DNA of 64,000 nucleotides from Streptomyces noursei (GCF_016917755.1 NZ_CP070326.1:558001-622000); one strand, 5' to 3'; shown: positions 24,737 to 34,020, counted from the stretch's first letter. Notes: generated from the letters alone by a model not told the origin. Translations and numbers: made by a program.

Positions 24737-25138
24737 ATGGCCACAGCCCAGGCGATGAAGATCGGTGACGCCGCAGCCGCCCTCGGTATCGAGGCGCATG
24801 TGCTCCGACATTGGGAATCGGTCGGACTGCTCGCGCCGCCACGCAGCCGGTCGGGCCATCGCAGCTACGACGAGCACGCCCTGAACCACGCCCGACTGAT
24901 CCAGATTCTGCAACGCGCCGGGTTGTCCCTCGATCAGATACGGCAACTCGGCTCCAGCGCCCATGAGGAACGCCTGGCCCTCATCGCCGCTCGCCGTGCT
25001 GAGACGCGCGATCGAATCGCCCTGCTGCAGGCCACCGATCAGTTCCTTGCGCACCTTGCCGCCTGCAGCCACCCCATCATTGCCGAATGCCCGGAATGCT
25101 CGGACTTCACCAAGAAGGGTGACCCGATGCCCGGCTGA
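24737..25138 (+). CDS. MerR-family regulator
   Basis: 133 residues. N-terminal MKIGDAAAALGIEAHVLRHW HTH, wing GHRSYDEH, dimerisation helix EERLALIAARRAETRDRIA. The C-terminus has CSHPIIAECPECSDF, a three-cysteine cluster that could bind metal or sense thiol stress. Probably activates the divergent MBL-fold gene. Confidence 0.85.
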   Translation: MATAQAMKIGDAAAALGIEAHVLRHWESVGLLAPPRSRSGHRSYDEHALNHARLIQILQRAGLSLDQIRQLGSSAHEERLALIAARRAETRDRIALLQATDQFLAHLAACSHPIIAECPECSDFTKKGDPMPG

Positions 25139-25251
25139 CCGAACAGCGCGTGGTCATCGCCCTTCGCACTGCCTATGACATCCCGCCCAGGGACTACCGA
25201 TACCAAGGCACCAAGCGAGCCGTCGTCCTGTCCCGCCTCGCAGTGGGCGAC

Positions 25252-25599
25252 TCAGGCCGCCAACGCCTCCTCCGGCAGGAACAAGGCCGGGCACCGCCTG
25301 CAGTACAACGAACGCGACCACACCGCCCGTGCATCCGCCGACGCCCGCGCCCGGTGCGACAACCAGAACCCCACACCCACACCACCAGCCAGCAACAGGA
25401 GCCCCGCAGCCAAACCGCCCGTCACCAGCGCCCCCACGCCCAACACGCCGGCCGCCGAGGGGAATAGCCACTGCATGCCGTACTCGGCCGGCTCCCCGTA
25501 CTTCTCCCGCAACTCCGACTCCGCCGGCAACGACCGGACGAACTCCGGCAGATGCAGGACCTGGCTCGACTCCTTGCAGCGCGGACACGCGAACGCCAT
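25252..25599 (-). CDS. zinc-ribbon membrane protein
   Basis: 115 residues. N-terminal CPRC (5-8) and C-terminal CRRC (about 100-103) flank two hydrophobic helices (PSAAGVLGVGALVTGGLAAG and LLLLAGGVGVGFWLSH). The cysteines may join into one zinc site on the cytosolic side. Function unknown. The 112 bases between the MerR stop and this gene show nothing else. Confidence 0.7.
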   Translation of the reverse strand: MAFACPRCKESSQVLHLPEFVRSLPAESELREKYGEPAEYGMQWLFPSAAGVLGVGALVTGGLAAGLLLLAGGVGVGFWLSHRARASADARAVWSRSLYCRRCPALFLPEEALAA

Positions 25600-25814
25600 A
25601 CGCCCTCCTCAGGTCAGAACACGCGAGCCTGCCATGGGCAGACGACCAGCGGCAGGGCACGAAGTCGCCAACACGGGGCGCACAGAGCGAGGGAACACGA
25701 AGACCCGAACCTGTGAATACGCCGCACCCCAAACGTGGGCGACCGGCGACCGGGATTCTTCGGCGACGTTCGACGCGTGTGCAACCGAACCGTTCGATCG
25801 GACGTCTTTCGATC

Positions 25815-26705
25815 ATGCGCTCATTCCGCCGAGTTCTCGCCCTCACCGTGACCGTGCTGGCCACGCTGCTGACGATCACTGCCTGCGACGTCGGGCGTGA
25901 GGGCCCCGACGTCACGAAGCAACGCCTGGGAGGCCCCGGCGACTTGCTGGTGGGCGCCGTCCTGAACTTCGACGGCGGCGAGATCGACGGCCGGAAATTC
26001 GAATCGCCACCTCCCACCGAAGAGACGACGTACCTCAGAAACTGGGTCGAGTTCCACCGCGACGGCACCGTGGCGGGAACCTACGGCTGCACGCCCTTCC
26101 GTATGACGGCAAACGTGCGAGCCACCGAGCTCACGCTCGAAGAGGACACCCCGACGGCGGCCGTCGAGGGATGCCCGCAGAGCCTGACGTCCTTCGAGCG
26201 GCAGCTCAAGGAAATCTTCACAGGACACCTGGCCATATCCGAACAGAAAGCACAGGAGGAAGGTCAAAACGGCACCATCGATCTCAAGAACGACCGTGGC
26301 GACCACATAACCCTCAGCGTGACCCGGCCGGCACGGGGATTCTTCGGCACACGGTGGAAGTTCTGGTACGTGCAACTCGACGATGGAGGACAGGGCTCCG
26401 ACCCAGATGACAAAACGGTCTCCTGGATCTTCCACGAGAACGGGACGATGACCGGCAAGCTCGTCTGCGACGACTTCACCGCCCGAGCCCACTTCACCGG
26501 CGACGTGGTCACCATCTCTTCCATGCGCCTGACCCACCGAAAGTGCGCGCCGGGTCAGGCGGAGCACGACGAACGCTGGCTCGAAACGCCTCCTCCCTAC
26601 ACCTACGGAGTGTTCGACGCAGGGACCAGGCTGACCGTCCGTCCCCACACCACGGACTCCCACGGCATAGTCGAGACATTGTTCAAACGCGACGGAAGCC
26701 GCTGA
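25815..26705 (+). CDS. META-domain lipoprotein
   Basis: 296 residues from ATG 25815. Lipoprotein signal peptide with lipobox LTITAC. Two META/HslJ-like repeats are visible: FHRDGTVAGTYGCTPF with ELTLEEDTPTAAVEGCP, and FHENGTMTGKLVCDDF with SMRLTHRKCAPGQ, each with paired Cys that probably form disulfides. Membrane-anchored, outside the cell. Function of such lipoproteins in Streptomyces is not established. The 215 bases before it contain no supported gene. Confidence 0.78.
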   Translation: MRSFRRVLALTVTVLATLLTITACDVGREGPDVTKQRLGGPGDLLVGAVLNFDGGEIDGRKFESPPPTEETTYLRNWVEFHRDGTVAGTYGCTPFRMTANVRATELTLEEDTPTAAVEGCPQSLTSFERQLKEIFTGHLAISEQKAQEEGQNGTIDLKNDRGDHITLSVTRPARGFFGTRWKFWYVQLDDGGQGSDPDDKTVSWIFHENGTMTGKLVCDDFTARAHFTGDVVTISSMRLTHRKCAPGQAEHDERWLETPPPYTYGVFDAGTRLTVRPHTTDSHGIVETLFKRDGSR

Positions 26706-26716
26706 CCGGACTCCCC

Positions 26717-27559
26717 TCAGGAGCCCCCGGCACATCGGCCTCGCCGGCAATTCGCCGTATCCCAACGGGTCGTGGGACTGGACATCGTGCGGGCGCCCGG
26801 GTCAGCGCGGTGACCCGGCGCTTCCTCCAGGTTCTCCCACTCCGCCCATCCGCCTCTGCCGCACCGCGGTGGGTGCACGGACGACGAAGATGCCGGCCAC
26901 GGCCGCGCCCACGATGACCACATCGGCTGCCAGCAGGCCCAGCGGCCCATGGCCGGTGCGGTCCCGATCAGGCACTCGACCTCGGTCGGGAAGCCGGCGA
27001 GGGCGTAGGCGGTCAGGCGCAGGTTGCCCTCCAGGCAGACCAGGGCGTCCTGCCTCTCGCCGACGAAGATGAGCGGAGGAAACCGCTCGCCACGGTTGAG
27101 CACGTGGGCTGCGTCGACGAACGGTTCGTTGGGGACGTCGAACGCCCGTCGCCCTGCCTTGATGCGTGCGGCCGCGTCGGCCGGCCGGCGGCTGCCACCG
27201 GACAGTTCGACCCAGTAGGAATAGTCGAGGTAGCGGACGCCGGACGCCTCGTCGGCGGACAGGAGTGCCCTAATCCACGTGACGCGGCCGGGGAAGTTCT
27301 CGAACAGGTCGCGGTTCTCGCCGTACCCGCGCGTCGCGGCGAGCAGAGCGCGACGGGCGAAGTTCGCCCCGGCGTCGGACAGATCCGGATGCGTCAGCAA
27401 CCGTTCGGCCTGCCCGCCTGCCGCCAGGTGGGATCGTAGGTTCGGGCCGAACCGACGGCTGGTCAGCTCGCCGCTCAAGAAGGAGGCGACCATCTCGTCC
27501 TCGCCGCTCATCCCCAGCACCTGCACGACCACCAGCATAGGATCCGGCCTCGTCGTCAT
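26717..27559 (-). CDS. ParB-nuclease-like conserved protein with aberrant C-terminus
   Basis: 280 residues. Residues 1-210 look like a conserved actinobacterial family: DEMVASFLSGELTSRRFG, then RFPPLIFVGERQDALVCLEG followed by NLRLTAYALAGF, reminiscent of ParB-like fold loops. After GTAPAMGRWA the frame becomes low-complexity and Arg/Trp/Ser rich, while the next frame encodes a hydrophobic helix (LLAADVVIVGAAVAGIFVVR). A lost stop codon or fusion to another fragment near 26935 is likely. Confidence 0.55.
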   Translation of the reverse strand: MTTRPDPMLVVVQVLGMSGEDEMVASFLSGELTSRRFGPNLRSHLAAGGQAERLLTHPDLSDAGANFARRALLAATRGYGENRDLFENFPGRVTWIRALLSADEASGVRYLDYSYWVELSGGSRRPADAAARIKAGRRAFDVPNEPFVDAAHVLNRGERFPPLIFVGERQDALVCLEGNLRLTAYALAGFPTEVECLIGTAPAMGRWACWQPMWSSWARPWPASSSSVHPPRCGRGGWAEWENLEEAPGHRADPGARTMSSPTTRWDTANCRRGRCAGGS

Positions 27560-27587
27560 GCGGACGCGGTGATGCGGACCTGCCCGG

Positions 27588-28280
27588 CTACCTCGCCGTC
27601 AGTGCGGTGACGAGTTCGTCCAGTCCGTTGAACTGCCCGTCGAAGGTGTCGGAGTGCTTCGGCGGATCGCCGACCGGTCGCCGGACGTGGGCGGTTCGCA
27701 TGCCCAGTGCCTGGGCTCCGCGAAGGTCCCAGGCGTGGGCGGCCACCATGAGCACGTTTTCCGGTGGGCATCCCGCGGCGTCGACGGCGAGCCGGTAGAC
27801 CTCGTGCGCCGGTTTGTAGGCCAGGACGGCTTCGCTGGACAAGGCTTGGTGCCAGCGCAGCCCGGCATGCGCATTGAGGTGCAGCAGGGCGGTGCGGCTG
27901 GCGTTGGAGAGGCCGAGCACGGGGAACCGCCGGGCGAGCCGCTCGACTCCGGCAACGGAGTCGCTCCAGGGGGGCAGGCGCTGACCCGCTGTCGCCAACC
28001 GAGCGACGGCCGCCGCATCGGTGAGGCCGGCATGGTCGGCCACCCGTTGCGCTGCCTCTCCATCGATGATCTCGGTGTTGGCGTATGCGCGGTGTCCTTG
28101 CGCGATGCGTTGCTGTTCGAGCTCCACATGCTGTTGCCACAGGGCGAGCAGTTCGTCGACGGACGCGTCGTCGCTCGCGGGGACCGCCTCGCGAATGGCC
28201 GCTCGCAGCCCGCTGGGTTCGTCGACCAGTGTTCCGAGGACGTCGAAGACGACCACCTCGACGTCGCGGATCTCGGTCAT
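27588..28280 (-). CDS. HAD-family haloacid dehalogenase type II
   Basis: 230 residues from ATG 28280. HAD motif I FDVLGTLVDE with nucleophilic Asp, motif II in GLSNASRT, motif III lysine in AYKPAHEVYRL, and motif IV in VAAHAWDLRGAQALGMRT. The HAWDLRGA segment is characteristic of L-2-haloacid dehalogenases. Hydrolyses 2-haloacids or a related substrate. Longer in-frame starts add only low-complexity sequence. Confidence 0.85.
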   Translation of the reverse strand: MTEIRDVEVVVFDVLGTLVDEPSGLRAAIREAVPASDDASVDELLALWQQHVELEQQRIAQGHRAYANTEIIDGEAAQRVADHAGLTDAAAVARLATAGQRLPPWSDSVAGVERLARRFPVLGLSNASRTALLHLNAHAGLRWHQALSSEAVLAYKPAHEVYRLAVDAAGCPPENVLMVAAHAWDLRGAQALGMRTAHVRRPVGDPPKHSDTFDGQFNGLDELVTALTAR

Positions 28281-28402
28281 GCGCTCTCCCATCCGTACTG
28301 ACGTCACCGGCTCAGCAGGTGACGATCTTGCCATCGGGGACCGTAACCCGTCAAGGCGGTGACGCGGTTCTCGCTCGTGCTCGGGGTGGGTGATGACGGG
28401 GG

Positions 28403-31400
28403 TCATGTGGTGGGGCAGGGCGGGGTGAAGTCGACCGCCGCGAAGTACCGCGCCCATGCGGTGCCCGTGATCCGTGGGTATGCGCTGTCGCAGACGCGGG
28501 CGGCGACCCTGTCCAGGCCCGTGTCCCACAGCCGGATCGTGAAGTCGTTGCCGCCGCTGGCCAGGGTGTCGCCGTGCGGGCCGAATGCCACGGCCGGTAC
28601 CGGATTCGAGTGGCCGATGAGGGCGACGGGAGCCGAGGCGCCGTGCGCCTCCCACAGCAGGACCTTGCCGTCCGCGGCGCCGGCTGCCAGTCGGCGGCCG
28701 TCCGCGGAGAAGGCCAGTGCGTAGAGCCAGGAGCCGGAAGCCCGTAGCCGAGTCGCCTTCGCCGGGCGGTGGGTGTCGCTGATATCGATCAGCCAGATCG
28801 TCCGGTCCGTCCGGTGGACGGCGGCCAGGGTCCGGTTGTCGGGGCTGAACAGGCCGTCGGTGAGTGGGTCAAAGCGGAAGGCGGACGGGAGTTCCCGGGG
28901 GCTGCGCGGATCGCTGATGTCCCAGAACCGCAGCGAGCCGGACTCGCCGGTGCTCGTCACCAGCGTGCGGCCGTCCGGCCGGAACGACGCCATCGTGACG
29001 TCCGGCCCGCCCGCGACGAGCCGGCTCAGCGGCCGGGGGCGGGCGGCATCGGTCAGGTCCCACAGTCCGGCCGCATGTTGCGCCCACACGGCCAGCAGGT
29101 GACCGTCCGGGCCGAAGCCGGCCCCGGCGACTTCGCCGGCGTCGGGGGTGAGGATCGACATGAGCCGGGGTCTCCGCGGATCGGTCACGTCCCAGACGCG
29201 CACGGTGGTGTCCTCGCTCGCCGTGACGAGGGTGCGCCCGTCCGGGCTGAACGCCACGGACCGGACGAACTTGGTGTGCCCGCGCAGGACCGCCAGCGGC
29301 CACAGGGCCCGCCCGCCGGTGACCTGCCACAGGCGTGCGGTGCCGTCCCAACTGGCGCTGGCGAGAAGGCGGCCGCCGGGGGCGAACGCCACCGACGTGA
29401 CCACGTCGTCGTGGGTCCCGAGCGACAGGTCCCGCAGGTCCAGCAGCCGGTCGGAGTCGGCGAGGAGGTGGCGGTCCGGGCTGAACGCGGCTTGGTAGGC
29501 CCCACCGGGAATCGTGCTCACCCGCTTCGGGTGTGCCGGTTCGGTGACATCCCAGAACAGGGTGGATCCGCCGACCGAGACGAGCGTCCGGCCGTCGGGG
29601 TCGAACACCACCGACCAGACGATCGTGGAATGGCCGAGCAGAACGGTCGGTGGCTGCGTCCGCGGGCCGCTGCCGAGGTGCCAGAGCCGCGCGGTGTGAT
29701 CCCAGCTGCCGGTCGCCACGGACCGGCCGTCCGGGCCGAACGCCACCGAGGTGACCGTGTCCGTGTGTCCGCGCAGCACGTCGAGGTGGCGTGGATGCGC
29801 GGGATCGACGACGTCCCACAGCCTGGCGGTGGTGTCGCCGGTGGTCGCCAGTCTGTGGCCGTCCGGGCTGAAGGCCACCGAGGTGACCGCGCCGGTGTGG
29901 CCGGGAAAGGCGGCCAGCAGCCACGGATGCCGGGGGTCGTGCACGTTCCACAGCCGCGTCGCGCCGTCGGTGTGGCCGGTGGCGAGGACGTCGCCACCGG
30001 GCCGGAACGCCACCCAGGTCGGCGCGGCCGGCTGATCCGGCAGGGTGCTCAACTCGTTGGGCGCTCGTCGGTTCGTCACGTCCCACAGCCGGACCGATCG
30101 TTCGCTCGCCGCCGCCAGGACACGGCCGCCCTGCCCGAAGGCGACCGCCAGCAGCCGCCACGGCTGGCCCAGAGTTGCCAGTCGGACGGGGTGATGGGGG
30201 TTTGCGACGTCCCACAGCCGGATGGTGCGGTCCCAACTGGCGGTGGCCAGGACCGTGCTGTCCGGGGCGAAGGAGGTCGAGACCACGTCGGAGGTGTGGC
30301 CGGTGAGCCGGCTCGTGTACGGCGTCGCGAACGTGCTCATCAGCTGGTCACGGACGTCGTCGGTGGCCGCCAGTCGGTACGCGGCCAGGTTCAACTGCGC
30401 GGCGAGCGCGGGGTTCTGCTGCCGCACCTCGGCCGCGTCCGCGGCGACCTTCCGCGCAATGGCCACGTTGCGCTGCCGAATGGCCGAGCTGCGCGAACCG
30501 ACGGCCAGCACCAGAGCGGTGGCCGCGACGATCACCAGCACGGTGAGCAGCGTGGCCAGTTGCCGCAGGCGGACCGTCCGTCGCCGGACCGCCGCCGTCT
30601 CGCCGGCCTGCGCGTCCCTGCTCGCGTCGAGGAAGCACCGTTCCCTGGACGTCAGCCGGCTGCCGTCCGCAGCGGCCAGGTCCAGTGCCGCGGCGAGGCG
30701 GGCGCCCCGGTACAGGGCGTGCGGGTCGCGGCCCTGTGCCTCCCAGTCGGCGGCCGCGTCCGTGAGCTGCCGGTGCAGGAGCAGTCGGTCCCGGTCCTCG
30801 GTCAACCAGCCGCGCAGCCTCGGCCAGCACCTGATGATCGCCTCATGGGTGATCTCGACACACTCCTCGCCCAGCGTCACCAGCCGTTGCCGGGAGAGGG
30901 ATTCGAGCACGGAGGCGGTGTCGGGGCCGGGGTCCAGCTCGTCCCTGGTGATCCGGCGCCTGGTGTCCTCGGTGCCGACGCCCAGCGCGGTCAGCCTGAG
31001 GAACAGCGCTCTGGCGAGGTCCTGTTGCACCGGCGACAACGCCCGGTACGCGACCTCCGCGGTCTGTGCGAGCGCGTGCTGGATTCCGCCGGCCGCCAGG
31101 TAGCCGTCCAGGGTCAGGCGACTGCCGCTGCGGCGCCGCCAGGTCTCAACCATCGCGTGTGAGACCAGTGGCAACGCACCCGGCTGACCGGTCGCGTCGG
31201 CGACCACGGCCGCGAGCAGCGGGCCGGTCACCGTACAACCGGCCAGCGCGGCCGGCCGGGTGATGGCCTCGCGCAACTCCTGGCTGCTCATCGGGCCGAC
31301 CGCGATCTGCGCGTCGCGCATCGCCTCGACCAGCAGGGGGTCCTGGACACAGCGACCGTAGAAATCGGCGCGCACGCCGAGTACCACCCGGGTTCGGCCG

Positions 31401-32182
31401 GTCGTCGCCGCGGTGGCCGCGATCAACATGGAGAGGAAAGCATCCCGTTCGTCCCGATCCCGGCAGAGGGTGAAGACCTCCTCGAACTGGTCGACCACGA
31501 TCAGCGTGTCGATGTCCGTGGGGCGGTCGATCGTGGCCTGCCGCAGCCGCAGGTACAGCGTCGCGGGATCGTCGCGCAATTCGGTCAGCAGCGTGCCGGG
31601 TGCCTGGCCCGTCGCCGCGGCCAGGTGGATCGCGCACTCCTCCATGGGGCGAGGCCCCGGCGTGAAGAGCATCGCCGGCCACCCCCAGGTCCGCACACGG
31701 GCGACGAGCCCCGCCCGTAACAGCGAGGATTTCCCCGATCCGGACGGCCCGAAGACCACCAGGAACCGGCGGTCACGCACCTTCGCCAGCACCTCGCCGG
31801 TCAGCCGCTCGCGCCCGAAGAACCGGTCGGCGTCCTCGGGTTGGAACGCCGACAGTCCGGCGTACGGTGCGCCCTGCGGGCCGGTGTCCCCGGCCTGATC
31901 GTCGGGCGTCGAGATCGAGAGTTCGGCGGCGACCGCATGCCATCGGGCCTCCCACTCGCGGCAGTCGCCCTGACACGCCGCGACGTACGCCAGCGTGACG
32001 CTCAGGCTCGGAAACGTGCGCCCGCCCGCGGCGTCCGACAGCGTCGTGGAAGAGTAGTGCGCCCTCTTGGCCAGTTCCCGGTAGGGCGGTCGTCCCGCGG
32101 CCTCGCGCAACTTCCGCAGATCGGCCGCGAACCCTGTCAGGGGACCGGAGTCCGAGTCGAGCGGGCGTTCGGCACGTGGCAT
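28403..32182 (-). CDS. XRE-STAND NTPase-WD40 giant protein
   Basis: 1259 residues from ATG 32182. Order: XRE-like HTH (about 15-75), nSTAND1 NTPase opening with YAGLSAFQPEDADRFFGRE, Walker A FGPSGSGKSS (144-153), Walker B TLIVVDQF (226-233), arginine-finger region, winged helix (THEAIIRCWPRL), one membrane helix (541-561), then about 14 WD40 repeats (SVAFSPDGR...LWD) to the end. STAND proteins are ligand-triggered oligomeric switches in signalling or defence; WD40 blades would sense the trigger. Divergent from the ricin-type lectin gene. Confidence 0.88.
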   Translation of the reverse strand: MPRAERPLDSDSGPLTGFAADLRKLREAAGRPPYRELAKRAHYSSTTLSDAAGGRTFPSLSVTLAYVAACQGDCREWEARWHAVAAELSISTPDDQAGDTGPQGAPYAGLSAFQPEDADRFFGRERLTGEVLAKVRDRRFLVVFGPSGSGKSSLLRAGLVARVRTWGWPAMLFTPGPRPMEECAIHLAAATGQAPGTLLTELRDDPATLYLRLRQATIDRPTDIDTLIVVDQFEEVFTLCRDRDERDAFLSMLIAATAATTGRTRVVLGVRADFYGRCVQDPLLVEAMRDAQIAVGPMSSQELREAITRPAALAGCTVTGPLLAAVVADATGQPGALPLVSHAMVETWRRRSGSRLTLDGYLAAGGIQHALAQTAEVAYRALSPVQQDLARALFLRLTALGVGTEDTRRRITRDELDPGPDTASVLESLSRQRLVTLGEECVEITHEAIIRCWPRLRGWLTEDRDRLLLHRQLTDAAADWEAQGRDPHALYRGARLAAALDLAAADGSRLTSRERCFLDASRDAQAGETAAVRRRTVRLRQLATLLTVLVIVAATALVLAVGSRSSAIRQRNVAIARKVAADAAEVRQQNPALAAQLNLAAYRLAATDDVRDQLMSTFATPYTSRLTGHTSDVVSTSFAPDSTVLATASWDRTIRLWDVANPHHPVRLATLGQPWRLLAVAFGQGGRVLAAASERSVRLWDVTNRRAPNELSTLPDQPAAPTWVAFRPGGDVLATGHTDGATRLWNVHDPRHPWLLAAFPGHTGAVTSVAFSPDGHRLATTGDTTARLWDVVDPAHPRHLDVLRGHTDTVTSVAFGPDGRSVATGSWDHTARLWHLGSGPRTQPPTVLLGHSTIVWSVVFDPDGRTLVSVGGSTLFWDVTEPAHPKRVSTIPGGAYQAAFSPDRHLLADSDRLLDLRDLSLGTHDDVVTSVAFAPGGRLLASASWDGTARLWQVTGGRALWPLAVLRGHTKFVRSVAFSPDGRTLVTASEDTTVRVWDVTDPRRPRLMSILTPDAGEVAGAGFGPDGHLLAVWAQHAAGLWDLTDAARPRPLSRLVAGGPDVTMASFRPDGRTLVTSTGESGSLRFWDISDPRSPRELPSAFRFDPLTDGLFSPDNRTLAAVHRTDRTIWLIDISDTHRPAKATRLRASGSWLYALAFSADGRRLAAGAADGKVLLWEAHGASAPVALIGHSNPVPAVAFGPHGDTLASGGNDFTIRLWDTGLDRVAARVCDSAYPRITGTAWARYFAAVDFTPPCPTT

Positions 32183-32334
32183 GGCCTTCCTTTCTGGAGC
32201 CTCTCCGCAGCCGCGACGCGGGGCGGGGGGTTGTCCGGCTGTTGTTGTCCGGCGTCCGCGTCCCGGCCCCGGACAACCCTCAGCGGCTAGACAGGGGTCA
32301 GCGCAACCGCGCACCGGCCATAGGGAGGGAAAGC

Positions 32335-32802
32335 ATGAAAACCGCGAAACGGCTGTTGCCGCTGCTGGCGGCCATCGGGCTCGCAGTCGGCGGTACCCTG
32401 ACGGGCCCGCCGGCATTCGCCGCGGCACCGCTGCTCAGGTCCAACCTGAACGGAAGGTGCGCCGACGTCTTCGCGTTCCATCAGGAGAACGGCGCCTCCA
32501 CCGTGACCTGGGACTGCACCGGCAACACCAATCAGCAGTGGCGCTGGGACGGTGAGCAGATCCGTTCCGGCCTGAACGGGAAATGCCTTGAGATCTACGC
32601 CTTCGCCCAGGGCGACCTGGGTTCGGTGAGCATGTGGGACTGCGACGGCGGCAGCAACCAGAGATGGTTCCGGAACGGCAACGAGATCCGTAGCCGGATG
32701 AACGGAAAGTGCCTCGACATCCTGGGCGGCCGGCCCGAGAACGGCCAACTCCTGGTGAGCTGGAGCTGCAACGGAGCGGCGAGCCAGAGCTGGGACTTCT
32801 GA
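32335..32802 (+). CDS. secreted ricin-type beta-trefoil lectin
   Basis: 155 residues. Signal peptide to AFAA (about 1-31), then three beta-trefoil repeats, each with NGKCL-like loop and QxW: NQQWRW, NQRWFR, SQSWDF. The full secreted protein is one lectin domain with no catalytic module. It should bind galactosyl or other glycans outside the cell. GGGAGGG ribosome site. Divergent from the STAND-WD40 gene; 150 bases separate them. Confidence 0.87.
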   Translation: MKTAKRLLPLLAAIGLAVGGTLTGPPAFAAAPLLRSNLNGRCADVFAFHQENGASTVTWDCTGNTNQQWRWDGEQIRSGLNGKCLEIYAFAQGDLGSVSMWDCDGGSNQRWFRNGNEIRSRMNGKCLDILGGRPENGQLLVSWSCNGAASQSWDF

Positions 32803-32805
32803 GCG

Positions 32806-32844
32806 GTGGCCCGGCCCGGCACGTGATGCGCCGGGCCGGGCCAC
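32806..32844 (+). terminator. terminator after the lectin
   Basis: Perfect 15-bp stem GTGGCCCGGCCCGGC (32806-32820) and GCCGGGCCGGGCCAC (32830-32844), 9-base loop, four bases after the lectin stop. The remaining 300 bases up to the TetR promoter hold no supported gene. Confidence 0.75.
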
Positions 32845-33143
32845 ATGTCGTCGTACCGGTGGGCTCTCTGTGCCGGCCCGCACCCGGACGAGCCCGGCCA
32901 GCGCATCGACCTCGCGCTCGGCGAACTCCGCTCCACCCGTGGACGCCCGCACACGCGGATCGGCTGCCACGGCCCACGACAACCCACGCCTCCACGACTT
33001 CACCCGGAGTCCCGCAGACAGAAGAAATCCCGACGGGGACGAGATTTGCGCACGTCGCATCAGGCCGGGTCCGAACGGCCCGCAGTCACCCGGACGGGCT
33101 AACGGGCCGTGAGGGCGGGCGGGGGCGGAAGAAACCGTAAGGG

Positions 33144-33159
33144 ACTGCAAAGATGCAGT
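33144..33159. promoter_or_regulatory. ACTGCA palindrome, candidate TetR operator
   Basis: ACTGCA-AAGA-TGCAGT, perfect 6-bp arms, 31 bases before the TetR start. Similar to the TGCA block in the HipA-region elements (13 of 15 bases). Confidence 0.5.
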
Positions 33160-33189
33160 GCGGTTCGGCCACCGGGTTAGGGTTGCCGC

Positions 33190-33861
33190 ATGGGTGAAGG
33201 GCTGCGGGAACGCAAGAAACGGCAGACACGGCAACGCATCTCCGAAGTGGCCCTCGGCCTCTTCGTGCAGCGCGGCTTCGACCGCGTCACCATCGCCGAG
33301 GTCGCCGCGGCCGCGGACGTCTCCGTCAACACCCTCTACAACTACTACGAGTCCAAGGAGGACCTGGTCCTGCCGCCGGACCAAGCGTCCCCGCAGCGGC
33401 TCGCCGACATCGTCCGCGCCCGCGAGCCCGGTGAGTCCGCCGCCCGGGCCGTCCTCGCACAGCTCCGCGCCGAACTGCGGCGACGCGACCGCAGGGTGGG
33501 CCTGTCCACGGGCTTCGGCCGGGTCTTCGAGATGATGCGGGCCGCACCCACCCTCACCGCCCGCCTGGAGGACCTCGGCCGGCAGATGACCGAGGCGCTC
33601 GGCACCGTCCTCGCCGAGGAGACCGGTGCCGCACCCGACGATCAGACGCCCCGCGTGGTCGCCGGGCAGATCGGCTGGTTCCACTCCCTGGTCTACGGCG
33701 AGATCGGGCGGCGCATCGTGGCCGGCGAGACGCCGGACACGATCGCGGAGGCGCTGCTGGAACTCCTCGACGTGGTCGAGGAGATGCTGAGCCCCACCGC
33801 ACTCGGCTACGCCACCCGCCCGTCCGGTGCGGCAGGTGCGACGGAGTCAGTGCAGGTATGA
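33190..33861 (+). CDS. TetR-family regulator
   Basis: 223 residues. HTH: RQTRQRISEVALGLFVQRGF, TIAEVAAAADVSVNTLYNYY. Converges on a truncated SDR gene, overlapping its stop by 15 bases. TetR and SDR genes often form a pair, so its original target may be the gene now broken. Confidence 0.87.
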   Translation: MGEGLRERKKRQTRQRISEVALGLFVQRGFDRVTIAEVAAAADVSVNTLYNYYESKEDLVLPPDQASPQRLADIVRAREPGESAARAVLAQLRAELRRRDRRVGLSTGFGRVFEMMRAAPTLTARLEDLGRQMTEALGTVLAEETGAAPDDQTPRVVAGQIGWFHSLVYGEIGRRIVAGETPDTIAEALLELLDVVEEMLSPTALGYATRPSGAAGATESVQV

Positions 33862-34020
33862 CGCCCCGTTGACGTCCAGTACGGCGCCGGAGGACCAGAC
33901 CGCCTCGGGCGAGACGAGGTACTTCACGGCGGCGGCGATCTCCCCGGGGGTGGCGACCCGACCGAACGGGCCCTGCTGCGCGACGGCGTCGGTGATCCAG
34001 TCGGCGACCCGTTCGGCACG
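33847..34020 (-). pseudogene. SDR oxidoreductase, C-terminal remnant
   Basis: 57 residues ending at the stop 33847-33849: RAERVADWITDAVAQQGPFG, then RVATPGEIAAAVKYL, VWSSGAVLDVNGASYLH. This is the last quarter of a classical SDR (substrate-lid region and C-terminal strand). The upstream sequence shows no YxxxK or Rossmann part, so about 190 residues are missing. Confidence 0.7.

Noticed and set aside
28769..31162. 797-codon plus-strand open frame
   Set aside because: Antisense to the WD40 region of the STAND gene; its periodic Gly/Arg/Val-rich repeats mirror the WD40 repeats and it has no independent domain.
32803..33189. Several overlapping 80-140 codon frames after the lectin
   Set aside because: They cross a perfect terminator hairpin and the TetR operator and have poor codon bias.
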